From NCBI GenBank assembly GCA_002763895.1, contig NSLH01000001.1:1-64000 (forward strand): a stretch of 64,000 nt of DNA. The letters are read 5' to 3'. Position 1 is the first letter of the stretch. Each line of letters starts with the position of its first letter. The position numbers and the translations under genes were made by a program. This document shows positions 18,545 through 29,021 of the stretch, in pieces. Below the pieces are notes generated by a model. That model saw nothing but the letters and a program-made list of their open reading frames with translations. It made no database searches and was not told the DNA's origin. This DNA is from [Chlorobium] sp. 445. Lineage in GTDB: Bacteria; Bacteroidota; Chlorobiia; Chlorobiales; Thermochlorobacteraceae.

Positions 18545-19471
18545 ATGGTCAAGCAAGTTTGGGCGCGTGTGCCTGCTTTCTTTGGTTCATTGCTCTTTGC
18601 CATATCTCTGTGGCTTTTTGTAGCGCTGTCGAAACAGTATGTTGCCACATTTAGCTTGCCTGTAAGTATCAAAATGGAAGGTGCGCTTCAGGCTGTAAGT
18701 TCGGGCTTGCCTAAGCAAGTAAATGTAAAGGTCTCAGGTGAAGGCTGGAAAATTCTTGCGTTTTATCTTACGCGCGCAGAGTGGACAATTGATCTAGCAA
18801 ATGAATTGCAAAAATCTATGTTAGTAATTGAGACAACGCCGAGTGCAGCACAGTATATCAAGCCGCTGCCCGAAGCACTGACCGTATTAGAAGTGCAGCC
18901 CGCGCAACTGATGGTGAGCTTAGAGAAAAAAGTGATGAAAACAGTGCCGTTGCGTCTCGCTCAAACAATTGTACCAGCAAGTGGCTTTGTAATTACTGAC
19001 TACACTTTGAAACCAGACAGCGTGATAGTCTCAGGTGCTGCCAGTCTAGTAGAGCCAATTGAGTTTTGGGAAGTCATTCCGCAGAGTACGGACTTGAAAG
19101 GGACTTTCACAACGCGGGCAATGCTAGCCGATAATCTATCGCCTTATCTTTCTGTCACCCCAAGTAGCGTGATGCTAAGCGGCACGGCTGACAGACTGGC
19201 TCAAATTGAACTGGTTGATGTCCCGATACAACTGGTCGGTGCGCCCGCAGTACAAACCGTTACATTGATTCCGAATAAACTCAAACTCACAATTGGTGGT
19301 GCCGTCAGCGACTTGGAAGCGCTACGACCAGAAGACATCATGGTGCAGGTCAATTACAACGACATTGTTGCAGATACGACTGGTGCACTTCAAGCGACAG
19401 TAACACTGCCGAAGCGTTTGCGACTGCTTCGGCAGTATCCTGAGCAACTGCAATACATCTTGCGACGGTAG
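18545..19471 (+). CDS. YbbR/CdaR-like domain protein
   Basis: 308 residues with one N-terminal membrane helix (FFGSLLFAISLWLFVALS, about 12-29). At least three YbbR-type beta repeats follow, recognisable by blocks such as YTLKPDSVIVSGAASLVEPI and LSVTPSSVMLSGTADRLAQI. In Firmicutes CdaR binds and controls the diadenylate cyclase CdaA, and ybbR often follows cdaA. No diadenylate cyclase gene lies beside it here, though the tRNA is just upstream. The protein is predicted to be anchored in the inner membrane with its repeats outside. The YbbR fold is convincing; the regulatory role is only by analogy. Confidence 0.8.
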   Translation: MVKQVWARVPAFFGSLLFAISLWLFVALSKQYVATFSLPVSIKMEGALQAVSSGLPKQVNVKVSGEGWKILAFYLTRAEWTIDLANELQKSMLVIETTPSAAQYIKPLPEALTVLEVQPAQLMVSLEKKVMKTVPLRLAQTIVPASGFVITDYTLKPDSVIVSGAASLVEPIEFWEVIPQSTDLKGTFTTRAMLADNLSPYLSVTPSSVMLSGTADRLAQIELVDVPIQLVGAPAVQTVTLIPNKLKLTIGGAVSDLEALRPEDIMVQVNYNDIVADTTGALQATVTLPKRLRLLRQYPEQLQYILRR

Positions 19472-19477
19472 CAGGAG

Positions 19478-19678
19478 CTACTTAATCAAGTCGCGCTCGA
19501 CATCACTGGACGAGAGTTTGGGTAACTTGAGGTCCTCGTAAAGATGAGGTAATTTTTGGGCGGAATCGCTGATATCTTTGCGTAATTCTTTGCCTGACTT
19601 AGGTGCAAAGAGCAGTCCAATTGCGACCCCCGCAGCGAACGAGGCGACGCCGATGATAAAACTTTGTGTGCGTGTCAT
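19478..19678 (-). CDS. YtxH domain-containing protein
   Basis: 66 residues. A membrane helix (FIIGVASFAAGVAIGLLFAP) runs into APKSGKELRKDISD, the signature of YtxH/gas-vesicle GvpP-like small stress proteins. It is convergent with the YbbR gene, with 6 bases between stops. The molecular function is not known for the family. Confidence 0.85.
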   Translation of the reverse strand: MTRTQSFIIGVASFAAGVAIGLLFAPKSGKELRKDISDSAQKLPHLYEDLKLPKLSSSDVERDLIK

Positions 19679-19726
19679 AGTCTAACTCCTTTCACAATTA
19701 GCGGTTTACGAGAGCCGTTACTTTTT

Positions 19727-20005
19727 TCAACGGCGAATCTCAAAGTTTGGTTGCAAGAGCGCTTGTACAGGACGAGGTTCCACTTTCAAGCTGCTAACCT
19801 GTGCAGCCCAAGGACCGATGCGTGCTTTTTCCAACAGCGCTTCAACCATCGCACTCTCACCTTGCAATTCCATCTCGACTCTACCATCTGGCAGATTACG
19901 CACATAGCCAGAAAGACCAAATTGTTCAGCGTGATGCTGAATAAACCAGCGATACCCGACGCCTTGTACTCTGCCTGAGGCAATTGCATAAATGCGTGTT
20001 TGCAT
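19727..20005 (-). CDS. acyP: Acylphosphatase
   Basis: 92 residues, the standard length. The signature GRVQGVGYRWFIQHHA contains the phosphate-binding loop and the catalytic Arg. GYVRNLPDGRVEMELQG carries the catalytic Asn. It hydrolyses acyl phosphates such as 1,3-bisphosphoglycerate or carbamoyl phosphate. It lies between ftsH and the YtxH gene on the same strand (33 bases after ftsH), so co-transcription with ftsH is possible. Confidence 0.95.
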   Translation of the reverse strand: MQTRIYAIASGRVQGVGYRWFIQHHAEQFGLSGYVRNLPDGRVEMELQGESAMVEALLEKARIGPWAAQVSSLKVEPRPVQALLQPNFEIRR

Positions 20006-20038
20006 TGTTATGTGTGCGTTGATGTTCTTAGCTAATGC

Positions 20039-22102
20039 TCAATTTTCATGCGCGCGCTTGGCTTTGAGTTTCTCAACAGCAGCTTCCAACGCGGCACGTT
20101 CCTCAACTGCCATCGTGTTGGTTGAAGACTCCACAACAACAGCAACCGTTTCGTCGGCAGCAGCAATTTGCGAAAGGTCTTTGTTGGTGTTCATATCGTC
20201 TAAATTGGGACGCTTGCCGAGAATATCTTCGATATCTTTGTAAGTGAGCACTTCGCGTTTCAAAAGCTCTTGTGCCATTCTCTCCAACTTATCGCGGTTA
20301 TCCATAAGCAGTTTGCGTGTCGCCTCGTGCGCTTCATCGACAATGCGTTTGACTTCGGCATCAATCAAATGCGCGATTTCAGAGCCATAGCGTTTCTCAA
20401 TGCCAATACCTTGTAAGAACGCATTACTGGTGTCGGCAAAAGAGAGATAGCCTAACTTTTCGCTCATGCCATAAACGGCGACCATGCTGTAGGCAATATC
20501 TGTTACGCGCTCTAAGTCGTTTTGAGCGCCTGTAGAGATTTCACCGAAGACAATTTCCTCTGACACACGTCCGCCAAGCAGACCACAGATGCGTGCAAAG
20601 AGTTCTTGCTTTGTCATCAGATAACGGTCTTCAAGCGGTGTGTTGAGCGTGTAGCCCAGCGCGCTGACACCACGTGGGACAATAGTAACTTTTTGCGGCG
20701 GATCGTTGCCCGGTAAGAGCCAACTGACAATCGCATGACCTGATTCATGATACGCCACAATTTTCTTCTCTTTCGGATTGATGACTTTGTTTTTCTTTTC
20801 TAAACCAGCAATCACACGCTCAATGGCATCCTGAAAATCAATCATTTCTACAGCTTCTTTACCACGACGCGAGGCCAGTAGCGCGGCTTCATTGCAGACA
20901 TTGGCAATCTCAGCGCCAGCAAAACCAGGCGTCTGTGAAGCTAGTGTCCGAATATCCACATCTTTTCCGAGAGGAATATTTTTCGTATGCACTTTGAAGA
21001 TATCGATCCGACCGTTAAGGTCAGGCTTATCTATGACGATTTGTCGGTCAAAGCGTCCAGGACGCAGCAAGGCAGGGTCGAGCACATCGGGACGGTTTGT
21101 GGCTGCCATGATAATGACCCCTTTATCGGTGGCAAAGCCATCCATTTCAACGAGCAGTTGGTTAAGTGTGTTTTCGCGCTCATCGTTTACACCCATCATC
21201 ATGCCCTTGCCACGAGAGCGACCGACGGCATCGATTTCATCAATGAAGATGATACATGGCGCTTTTTCTTTTGCGGTGCGGAAAAGGTCGCGCACGCGTG
21301 CGGCACCTACACCAACGAACATCTCCACAAAATCCGAGCCAGAGAGCGAAAAGAACGGCACACCAGCTTCACCAGCAACGGCTTTTGCCATCAGTGTTTT
21401 GCCAGCACCGGGCGGACCGACGAGCAAGACGCCTTTGGGTAACTTGCCACCAAGTTTCGTAAACTTCTTTGGATCTTTCAGAAAATCAACGATTTCCATC
21501 ACTTCTTCTTTAGCCTCTTCCAAGCCCGCCACATCTTTGAAGGTAATGCGGTTACCGTCGGTTGGCTCTTCGTAGAGTGCAGCTTTGTTCTTGCCGATAT
21601 TCATCACTTGCGAATTGGGATTCATGCGGCGGAAGACAAACATCCAGATGCCCAGCAAGATCACAAAGGGGAAAATCCACTGCAGAATGTCTGTGAACCA
21701 ATTGCCATCTTGCACAAACTGATACTTAACGCCTTTGTCCTCTAACTCTTTGACAAACTCGCTATTTGCAAGTATCATCGGTGCAATCGTATAGAAGTCT
21801 TTGGTTGCAGGGCGTGCGCGCATAAGAGAATTAGCAGGGCTATTGAACACCAATTCCTCTTTGGTATGCACCCAGATGCGCGATGGTGAAATCTTAACAG
21901 ACTCTACGTTGCCGCGTTCCAATTCTTTGCGAAACTGACTATATGGCAATTCTGTCGTGGTATTCGACCAGAAAAAAGTAACCTGAATGCCAATCAAGAT
22001 GAGAATAGCCATGACGTACCAGATTGCTGTCGGAAATTTTGGTTTTTCCTTACCGCGAGCTTTGTCGTTGTTATCGTCAAAATCAAAGAAGTTGTTTGCC
22101 AT
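20039..22102 (-). CDS. ftsH: ATP-dependent zinc metalloprotease FtsH
   Basis: 687 residues. Two membrane helices (about 26-44 and 139-157) flank a periplasmic domain. The AAA module has Walker A GPPGAGKT (229-236), Walker B IIFIDEID (284-291) and the second region of homology [20 protein letters not shown] (334-353). The zinc site is HESGH (452-456), with the third ligand expected in the following helix. FtsH degrades unassembled membrane proteins and some cytoplasmic regulators from the inner membrane. The acidic N-terminus (FFDFDDNND) and long C-terminal tail are within the family range. Confidence 0.97.
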   Translation of the reverse strand: MANNFFDFDDNNDKARGKEKPKFPTAIWYVMAILILIGIQVTFFWSNTTTELPYSQFRKELERGNVESVKISPSRIWVHTKEELVFNSPANSLMRARPATKDFYTIAPMILANSEFVKELEDKGVKYQFVQDGNWFTDILQWIFPFVILLGIWMFVFRRMNPNSQVMNIGKNKAALYEEPTDGNRITFKDVAGLEEAKEEVMEIVDFLKDPKKFTKLGGKLPKGVLLVGPPGAGKTLMAKAVAGEAGVPFFSLSGSDFVEMFVGVGAARVRDLFRTAKEKAPCIIFIDEIDAVGRSRGKGMMMGVNDERENTLNQLLVEMDGFATDKGVIIMAATNRPDVLDPALLRPGRFDRQIVIDKPDLNGRIDIFKVHTKNIPLGKDVDIRTLASQTPGFAGAEIANVCNEAALLASRRGKEAVEMIDFQDAIERVIAGLEKKNKVINPKEKKIVAYHESGHAIVSWLLPGNDPPQKVTIVPRGVSALGYTLNTPLEDRYLMTKQELFARICGLLGGRVSEEIVFGEISTGAQNDLERVTDIAYSMVAVYGMSEKLGYLSFADTSNAFLQGIGIEKRYGSEIAHLIDAEVKRIVDEAHEATRKLLMDNRDKLERMAQELLKREVLTYKDIEDILGKRPNLDDMNTNKDLSQIAAADETVAVVVESSTNTMAVEERAALEAAVEKLKAKRAHEN

Positions 22103-22279
22103 AAATTTTTCCTCTCTTTCTCACTTCTGTTTGTAGCGTTAAGTGCCGCTCTGTTTTTAGAATACAAAACTTTGAATTGAAACTAAACTTGAGTGAGCCG
22201 TCAGTGTCTGCTCTTAATGTGCATTAATTCGTAAGTGATATACAATTAGTTACCAATTAGTTGCCTTTCTTTTTCGTCT

Positions 22280-22296
22280 TTGCGTATCATACGCAA
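22280..22296. promoter_or_regulatory. Perfect 17-bp palindrome in the ftsH/beta-barrel intergenic region
   Basis: TTGCGTATCATACGCAA is an exact inverted repeat with 8-bp arms and one central base. It is 103 bases upstream of the beta-barrel start and 178 bases upstream of ftsH, in a divergent intergenic region of 296 bases. The size and symmetry suit a dimeric repressor or activator site. Just upstream (about 22246-22263) is a short direct repeat of AATTAGTT. No -10/-35 pair is clear. Binding is inference. Confidence 0.45.
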
Positions 22297-22398
22297 TCTG
22301 GGCATTGAAAATGGAACAGGTTGGAACCTGCAGCGCAATTTGCCTCTATATCTTATATTGCCAAACTATTTGCTGTTTTGCAAACGCCGAGAGGCTCA

Positions 22399-24786
22399 AT
22401 GCTCAGACAATTACAAGCTCTAACCATTTTCGCGCTTTTACTGTTCTCTTTTTTGGGTGAGGTATCTCTTGCGCAGAGTAATCACCACTCGAGTTTAAGG
22501 TTGCATGCCAGCGCTGATGTGCTTCAAGTCTGTTATGCGCCACGCGACACCGTGCCCAGCGAGCCGCTACTCCCACAAGGCAAGCCTTTGATTGATACAT
22601 TAACAGGCGATGTGCGCTTACCGTCAAGTGATTCAACTGCTGCAGTGCCACCAAGTCTGCCAGCTAAAGCGCTGTCGCCGCAGGATTCACTCAAGCTGTT
22701 TTACAAATTCTACGAGACCCCTTCGCTTTTCTCAACACCATACTTCGTGCGTGATTCGGCGCGTGATATGCTGTATCACCGCTTCGTTGAAGATTTTTTT
22801 TCTGAACAAGCCCATTTTTATTTGCGTGACAAAAGTGAGTTCGGACAAATCAATGAATTGCTTTATGGTGGCTTGGGCATGCGTCATCAACACGTGCTGC
22901 TTGATGAGATGCTGCTTAACGATCCTGTCTCTCGCATTGCACCGTTCAATTTTCTTTCAAGCGAAGCCTTCTCACGACTCTCATTTTTTACAGGCTATAG
23001 ATCGCTTGCGGAATCTTCTGCCCCACAGGTATTAGAATCGCATACGCAGCGTCTGACGGCACTCAAAGGCTATGTCAAAGCACGATACTTTCAATTTGCA
23101 GGCATAACGACCAAGTTTGACGCGACATTTTCTATCAATCTTTCCGACCGACTCAATTTTTACGCAGGCTATAAATACGAAGGTACAGATGGCAATTATT
23201 CCAATCTTAATGCATTTGGCATAGAACGCTTCGGTTCAAACAGTCTGGGCAATTACATTCGCGCGCGCTTGCGCTACCAATTCTCTGCACGCACCTTTGC
23301 GATGTTAGCACTCGAGAACCACACTGTCAATATGCTGCCGTTCGGTGGTATTGATCTCTCGCAAAGCCTTGGATTTATCGATCGCTTAGATTCGCGTAAC
23401 GCAGTCATTGTCAATCAATTCACGCGCCGTGGTTTGTTTCTTAATCTCATCAAGGGTGAGTTTCAAACGGCGCTACCCTTTATGCAAGATTCTCTCAATC
23501 TCTTCAAGATTTGGGCGTATGTAGGACGCTTTGAGCGACAGTTTGTGAAAACCAAGCCGGATAGCGTGCAACAGCTCCCAGCCTTTTCCGACCTTGAAAA
23601 TTCAACACGCTTTGCGCTTGGCGCTAAGCAATCGCTCCAGCTTTGGATTCTGTCTTTGCAAGGTAAAGCAAGTGTTTTGCTCGATAGGCTCAACACACAG
23701 AATACACTGCAAAATGCAGCGGGCGATACACTCTTTCTGCCAACAACAGCAACGCTCGAGCTCAATGCAGGTGGCAAAATTCGTATTGAGAATTTGCTCT
23801 TTGGTCAAGATTTGGAAATTGGAGGCGCACTAAGCTCGCAAACCTTCTCTGTTTCGAACACGAACAGCAATGACTTTATTGGTACAGCACTGAACAGCGG
23901 GTTCGGTGGCGAGATTGCCTTTCCTTTGCCGCTACCTAACTCCAGCATCGGCGGCTTTCTCAATGTCTCCTTTACAACACGCTTCCCGACATTGCAAGAA
24001 GTCTTCTCGCGCGACGACAAGCTACGCGGTTCTCTGCAGTGGCAAAGTGAACTGGTGCGGCAGTTTGAAGCCGGTAGCACACTCTTGCTCGATAGTCTGC
24101 TCAGTGTGCGTGTCTCGTTTCTGAATAATCAGGTCTTTTCGCCGCTCGTAGCTGTGCAAACACTGCAACGCATTGATACAGCGACGCTGGCTTACCGCGC
24201 ACGATTTCGCTCACTGACCGACCTGACTTTGACCTATACAGGAGTAGGCATCAGTCTCAAAACTAAACTGTGGAAAATCGAGGGATATCTGGATGCAACA
24301 GCAGTACTCAACTACACGATTGTGCAAGCGCCAGATAATGACTACGAAGCTGCATTTATCTTTGAGCCCGTGCCCGATGAACGTGATGCAACGACGAGCC
24401 GCATTTTCTATGTGCCACGCCTGTATGGCAGTTTCGGTATTTTTTTTCACGACAAGCTCTTTCGCGGCGCACTGGATCTCAAAATTGGGTTTGCAGGTTT
24501 TGCCTTTTCGGATTTCTCAGCATCGCTGCGCAACAGTGAGCGTCAGACGCTATTTTATTTCAACTTATACGAGCGCTCTGGTACTGAACTTGTCGATAAC
24601 AACTTGCAATTTGGTGTGCAGGGTGCCTTAGGGCGTGTAGACTTTCAGGTTTGGGCAAAAATTGGGAGCGCAACAGCATTTTTGATGTGGGAGAATTTGC
24701 CCGGAGTGTCTATAATTCGTGCACCAATTTTCCCATTGCAACAGCGCGGGATTCGCTTCGGCATCAGTTGGGAGATTTTGAATTAG
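22399..24786 (+). CDS. Putative outer-membrane beta-barrel (porin-like)
   Basis: About 795 residues from the ATG at 22399. The codons after it encode a signal peptide (QLQALTIFALLLFSFLGEVSLAQ), whereas the 26 codons before it in the long frame do not. A Pro/Ser-rich linker follows, then many alternating beta strands with aromatic ends (for example LNFYAGYKYEGTDG and LFKIWAYVGRFERQF), and the C-terminus ends in a strand (IRFGISWEIL). No TonB box or plug domain is visible, so it is more like the putative-porin proteins common in Bacteroidota than a TonB receptor. Substrate is unknown. It converges on gpsA with 5 bases between stops. Confidence 0.75.
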   Translation: MLRQLQALTIFALLLFSFLGEVSLAQSNHHSSLRLHASADVLQVCYAPRDTVPSEPLLPQGKPLIDTLTGDVRLPSSDSTAAVPPSLPAKALSPQDSLKLFYKFYETPSLFSTPYFVRDSARDMLYHRFVEDFFSEQAHFYLRDKSEFGQINELLYGGLGMRHQHVLLDEMLLNDPVSRIAPFNFLSSEAFSRLSFFTGYRSLAESSAPQVLESHTQRLTALKGYVKARYFQFAGITTKFDATFSINLSDRLNFYAGYKYEGTDGNYSNLNAFGIERFGSNSLGNYIRARLRYQFSARTFAMLALENHTVNMLPFGGIDLSQSLGFIDRLDSRNAVIVNQFTRRGLFLNLIKGEFQTALPFMQDSLNLFKIWAYVGRFERQFVKTKPDSVQQLPAFSDLENSTRFALGAKQSLQLWILSLQGKASVLLDRLNTQNTLQNAAGDTLFLPTTATLELNAGGKIRIENLLFGQDLEIGGALSSQTFSVSNTNSNDFIGTALNSGFGGEIAFPLPLPNSSIGGFLNVSFTTRFPTLQEVFSRDDKLRGSLQWQSELVRQFEAGSTLLLDSLLSVRVSFLNNQVFSPLVAVQTLQRIDTATLAYRARFRSLTDLTLTYTGVGISLKTKLWKIEGYLDATAVLNYTIVQAPDNDYEAAFIFEPVPDERDATTSRIFYVPRLYGSFGIFFHDKLFRGALDLKIGFAGFAFSDFSASLRNSERQTLFYFNLYERSGTELVDNNLQFGVQGALGRVDFQVWAKIGSATAFLMWENLPGVSIIRAPIFPLQQRGIRFGISWEILN

Positions 24787-24791
24787 CGCAC

Positions 24792-25805
24792 CTAAAGCGA
24801 TTCAGTGAGTTCATCTTTGGGCTCACGTGTCATAAGCTCATAGACGAGTTGAGTTGGATCCTTTTTGAGAAAGAGCATTTCATAGACAGCGGTTGTGATA
24901 GGCATCTCGACGCCAAGTTTTTGCGAGAGTTCATAGACAGCTTTCGTTGTAGGCACGCCTTCTGCAATCATGACCATTTCAGATTGAATTTGCTCTAAGG
25001 TTTTGCCTTTGCCGATTTGTTCACCGACATAGCGATTGCGACTATGTTTGCTTGAGCAGGTAACCACCAAATCGCCAATGCCAGCAAGACCGGAAAATGT
25101 CAGTGGTTTTGCGCCGAGACGCATCCCGAGCCGTGTAACTTCAGCCAGTCCGCGTGTAATAATCGCTGCTTTAGCGTTGTCGCCGTAGCCAATGCCATCA
25201 GCGATACCTGCGGCGATTGCCATGATGTTTTTGACTGAGCCAGCGATTTCTACGCCGACCAAATCGGAGTTGGCATAAACACGAAACATGGTAGTGCGGA
25301 ATACGTCTTGCACTTTGCGTGCGGTGTCTTTACTGATGCTTGCGGCAACAACCGTGGTCGGCTGATGTCGGCTAACTTCTTCAGCGTGGCTTGGTCCATA
25401 GAGCGCTGCAATCTGCTCGAGAGGCACTTGCGGTAAGGTGCTCTGTGTTACTTCCGACATGCGCATGCCAGTGCCCAGCTCGATACCTTTGGAGACATTA
25501 ACGAAAGTGACGTGGTTGAAAGGATAAGACTTCAGATGCGTAAGCGTCTCGCGCACCACTTGAGAGGGTGTGGCGACAACGATCATATCGGCGTCAGTGG
25601 CACGATGAATATCCGATGAAATCTCAATGGTATCAGGGATGCGCACACCTGCCAGGTAGCGTTTGTTTTCGTGTGTGGCGTTGAGCTCGTCAGCAAATTC
25701 CTTGCGATGTGCCCAAAGAAAAACCTGATGACCTTTTTCTGCAAGCAAAATCGCTAAAGTGGAGCCCCAACTACCTGCCCCAAGAACTGCAATGGAGATG
25801 CTCAT
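24792..25805 (-). CDS. gpsA: Glycerol-3-phosphate dehydrogenase [NAD(P)+]
   Basis: About 337 residues from the ATG at 25803-25805 ([18 protein letters not shown]), where the family begins with the Rossmann loop GAGSWG. A 21-codon upstream extension is not conserved. Further blocks are [40 protein letters not shown] (with the catalytic Lys) and [20 protein letters not shown]. The enzyme makes sn-glycerol 3-phosphate from dihydroxyacetone phosphate for phospholipids. plsY, the acyltransferase that uses the product, lies 2.3 kb away beyond an oppositely oriented gene. Confidence 0.96.
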   Translation of the reverse strand: MSISIAVLGAGSWGSTLAILLAEKGHQVFLWAHRKEFADELNATHENKRYLAGVRIPDTIEISSDIHRATDADMIVVATPSQVVRETLTHLKSYPFNHVTFVNVSKGIELGTGMRMSEVTQSTLPQVPLEQIAALYGPSHAEEVSRHQPTTVVAASISKDTARKVQDVFRTTMFRVYANSDLVGVEIAGSVKNIMAIAAGIADGIGYGDNAKAAIITRGLAEVTRLGMRLGAKPLTFSGLAGIGDLVVTCSSKHSRNRYVGEQIGKGKTLEQIQSEMVMIAEGVPTTKAVYELSQKLGVEMPITTAVYEMLFLKKDPTQLVYELMTREPKDELTESL

Positions 25806-25956
25806 AGCAAGAATGATGTTTTGTATTTTTGTAAATGCATTCTTATGAGCTAGAAACCGATGCTCCAAGTTATGCGTTACAGCATGCTACCGATCACTCT
25901 CTAGCTGACAGATGCTTTCTTGATTGAAGCAACCATGTTCAAAATTTTAACGAAAT

Positions 25957-27987
25957 ATGCTCTCATTACTCAAAACATCACCGTCGATTCATCTCAAGAT
26001 CGAAGAAGTTTTAGCCAATATACCGAAAGAGACCGTAGATGACGGCGGAAAATGGCTGCATGATGTAATTCAAGCGCTGCGCCCCCAGCGTCAGGAAACG
26101 ACATCAGAAGTAATCAAGCGCCTGGAAGTTTTGAAATATATGCTGCGCACCTCGCCTGAGACACTCCTCCAGACGCGAAATTATTTGCGCCGATTACTTG
26201 AGAAGCACAACTATGTGAGACTCTTTACCGAAGTTGGAGTTGCTGTACATGCAAGTTTTACCTCAGAAGTCTTCAAGCGAATTGGTGAAAAGCTTTTGCC
26301 GCCACTGCCCGACCCGAATGAAATGTTAGATCTCTTGGAAGAGTGTTTCCCGAACCGCGATGATTATCAGTGGATGAAAGTAATTCCTAGTTCGCTTTTG
26401 GTAGAGTTGTGGCAGTTGCTGGATGCTGATGGTGCAATCACATCCTCTGGTACGCTGTCTTCTGCAATCGCAGAATCGGTCTTGATACTCTCGCACCGTA
26501 TTGTAGCAATGGGGCTGGAGCCCGAAGTGCTTGCGCGTGTGGCTGCGCTAGACGCAGGGCGTTCCCCGTTTATCTTTTTGGGACAAGAGGTGGGCAATTA
26601 CATTGAACTATATCAAAAGTTTTTGATCTCGCCTACCAAAATTGAGGAGAAACAACTCACCGCGCAATATGAGCGCGCGTTGAGCTCAATTGTGGCATGT
26701 CATGAGCTGCTGGAAACCATGAGAGAAAATCAAGCGGCGAAAGGTGTGAGCATTCAGCAGGTCTATCTACTGTATCGAATCCGGCGTGCCATGAATCGCA
26801 TGAGAAAACTCTTGCGTCTGATTTCTCCTTTTGAGCACACCAATCGTGCTATGCTAGCTGCAAATTTTTTCAAGGATCTGATTCGCGACATCAACCTTCA
26901 GCGCGACTTAGGTGAACACTTCCGAGAGAACACAAGTTTGCTGGCTTACAAAGTGGCTGAACATACGAGTCGGACAGGTGAGCATTACATTACAACGACG
27001 CGCAAGGAGTACAAAGAGTTTATCTTAGCGGCAATGGGCGGCGGGTTTGTCATCGCCTTCACGAACTGGGTTAAGTTTCTTATCGCCTACCTTGGCGCTG
27101 CACCATTGCTAAGTGGCTTGTTATACAGCATCAACTATGCAGGCAGTTTTATCACGATGCAAGTCTTTCACTTTTCTCTGGCAACTAAGCAGCCAGCGAT
27201 GACCGCCTCGGCACTGGCGCGCTCGCTTGACTCTAAAGATACTGACACACTGAACCTTGAGACTGCAGCGGATCTGATTACCAAAATCTCACGCAGTCAG
27301 TTTGCTTCCTTCTTAGGCAATTTGATTGTGGTCATCCCATTAGCCTTTGCGCTCTCATGGCTCTGGTATTGGATTTCAGGTTCACATATTGCTAATGAAG
27401 AAAAAGCCTTGAGCACACTTGCTGCATTTCATCCGTTCAAATCCCTGACAGTGGTGTATGCGATGCTGACCGGCGCCATTCTCTATGCAGGTGGCTTTGT
27501 ATCAGGCTATTTCGACAACTTTGTGGCGTATTCAAATTTAGGCTTGCGTGTGCAGCAACATCGTTTTTGGCGACGGTGGTTGCCAGCATCGTGGCTGACG
27601 CGCATCGGCGACTATCTTGAGCATAATTTAGGTGGATTGATGGGCAATCTCTTTTTAGGCTTTGCCTTAGGATTTGTACCGATTCTTGGGGTCATCACAG
27701 GCTTGCCATTGGATGTTCGTCATGTTACGATTGCTGCTGGCGGTTCAGCAATGGCAGCCGCACAACTGTGGGATCAATTGACTGCTTGGGATTTTGCGAT
27801 GATTTCACTCAGTGTATTTCTTGTTGGTACAATGAACTTTCTGTTCAGTTTTGGGCTCTCACTCTCATTGGCGCTAAGTTCACGGCGAGCAAATTTCAAA
27901 GAGGGACGGGCACTTGCAGGTACAGTCTGGAAGCGATTCAAAGCCGCACCACTGCAGTTCTTTTTCCCGCCAAAACATACAGCGTGA
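25957..27987 (+). CDS. Gcr-family membrane protein (PF10136, named site-specific recombinase)
   Basis: 676 residues. The first half is soluble and helical (for example RLLEKHNYVRLFTEVGVAVH). The second half has about six to seven membrane segments, including GGGFVIAFTNWVKFLIAYLGAAPLLSG and GFALGFVPILGVITGLPLDVRHVTIAAG. This matches the gonococcal Gcr family. The family name suggests a recombinase, but I see no tyrosine or serine recombinase motif, and multiple membrane helices argue against that activity. It lies between gpsA and plsY, both glycerophospholipid genes, which hints at an envelope or lipid role. That hint is inference. Confidence 0.75.
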   Translation: MLSLLKTSPSIHLKIEEVLANIPKETVDDGGKWLHDVIQALRPQRQETTSEVIKRLEVLKYMLRTSPETLLQTRNYLRRLLEKHNYVRLFTEVGVAVHASFTSEVFKRIGEKLLPPLPDPNEMLDLLEECFPNRDDYQWMKVIPSSLLVELWQLLDADGAITSSGTLSSAIAESVLILSHRIVAMGLEPEVLARVAALDAGRSPFIFLGQEVGNYIELYQKFLISPTKIEEKQLTAQYERALSSIVACHELLETMRENQAAKGVSIQQVYLLYRIRRAMNRMRKLLRLISPFEHTNRAMLAANFFKDLIRDINLQRDLGEHFRENTSLLAYKVAEHTSRTGEHYITTTRKEYKEFILAAMGGGFVIAFTNWVKFLIAYLGAAPLLSGLLYSINYAGSFITMQVFHFSLATKQPAMTASALARSLDSKDTDTLNLETAADLITKISRSQFASFLGNLIVVIPLAFALSWLWYWISGSHIANEEKALSTLAAFHPFKSLTVVYAMLTGAILYAGGFVSGYFDNFVAYSNLGLRVQQHRFWRRWLPASWLTRIGDYLEHNLGGLMGNLFLGFALGFVPILGVITGLPLDVRHVTIAAGGSAMAAAQLWDQLTAWDFAMISLSVFLVGTMNFLFSFGLSLSLALSSRRANFKEGRALAGTVWKRFKAAPLQFFFPPKHTA

Positions 27988-28091
27988 TAGACGCAGCAGG
28001 CAGTTGGTCAAAGACAGATTCATCAAGGCAAAGGGCGGCGCTGCCGATGTGCCTAAGCCATCATCAGTCGCCGCAACGCATAGCGCTTAAG

Positions 28092-28799
28092 CTATTTTTG
28101 CTTCGAGAAAAAGTTGACACGATTTTCTGTACCGAGCCGCAATCTCTGGATATTTGCACGATGCGTATAGACAATGCCAAGGGCAATCAGACTACCAATG
28201 ACGATTAAGGTGATATCCAAACTATCGTGAATGAAGTGCGGTGACCCAAAAAGATTGACTTCGTAGTCAATGCCGTCAGCACCAACCAGATGCTTGCGCA
28301 AGGCAACAATGATAGGAAAGCAGATTGCAGCCAGCATAGAGGCTAACGAGACATAGCGCGAGACAAACATAATCACAAGAAAAAGCCCGACAGTGATAGC
28401 CATAGTTACAGGTGCAATGCCAAACATAATGCCCGCAGCGGTGCTGACACCTTTGCCACCCTTGAAATCCGCAAATACCGTGTAAATGTGTCCAATCACT
28501 GCAGCAGTGCCTGCCAAAAGTTGCAGCACGACTTTATTCATTTCAGGCAACTTATCGAGTTGGTTGTAAGTAAAAAAGCCAACTACCCACAGCACTACAA
28601 CAATGCCTTTGAACATATCGACAAGCGTAACAAACAGACCTGCTTTCCAGCCCAAAACTCGAAACGCATTCGTGCCTCCTGCATTACCACTGCCATACTC
28701 ACGAATGTCAATCCCTTTCAGCCACTTGCTCAAAATGATGCTCGTCGGAATGGATCCGATGAGATAGCTCACGATGAGAATTGTAGCGATAGATAGCAT
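28092..28799 (-). CDS. plsY: Glycerol-3-phosphate acyltransferase PlsY
   Basis: 235 residues with five or more membrane segments. Family loops are [35 protein letters not shown] (shown at 13-47; key residues Ser, Gly-Ser-Gly-Asn-Gly-Gly-Thr-Asn), [21 protein letters not shown] and the final [13 protein letters not shown]. It transfers the acyl group from acyl phosphate to glycerol 3-phosphate, the first step of phosphatidic acid synthesis, in the inner membrane. The C-terminal 15 residues are slightly longer than usual. It is divergent from the DUF350 gene. Confidence 0.95.
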   Translation of the reverse strand: MLSIATILIVSYLIGSIPTSIILSKWLKGIDIREYGSGNAGGTNAFRVLGWKAGLFVTLVDMFKGIVVVLWVVGFFTYNQLDKLPEMNKVVLQLLAGTAAVIGHIYTVFADFKGGKGVSTAAGIMFGIAPVTMAITVGLFLVIMFVSRYVSLASMLAAICFPIIVALRKHLVGADGIDYEVNLFGSPHFIHDSLDITLIVIGSLIALGIVYTHRANIQRLRLGTENRVNFFSKQK

Positions 28800-29021
28800 C
28801 GTTTTTTTGGCGAATTTTTGTTGATAAAACGCTACTAAAACGCTTAATTGCTCCTAAATCGTTGCAACGTCCGTAGATATCGAAAATTATTTCAAAAAAT
28901 GGCTTTAGGCAAACTTATGCTAATCTTCTGATACCCTCGTAGGGGTGGGGCTTAGCAAGAATTGCTAATTTGATGTATCTTTTTTGTTTGCGTTGCAAAA
29001 AACCAACGAAACTTTACAAAT

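Noticed and set aside
20892-21575. 227-residue open frame antisense to ftsH
   Set aside because: It is the shadow of a strongly conserved AAA domain; the translation is Ser/Pro/Arg-rich with no motif.
25957-27987. Reading the Gcr-family gene as a mobile element or integrase
   Set aside because: No recombinase motif, no terminal repeats and no target duplication; membrane helices fill the C-terminal half.
28930-28950. Small CCCT/AGGG hairpin between plsY and the DUF350 gene
   Set aside because: The stem is only about 4-5 bp and could arise by chance; no riboswitch pattern was recognised.
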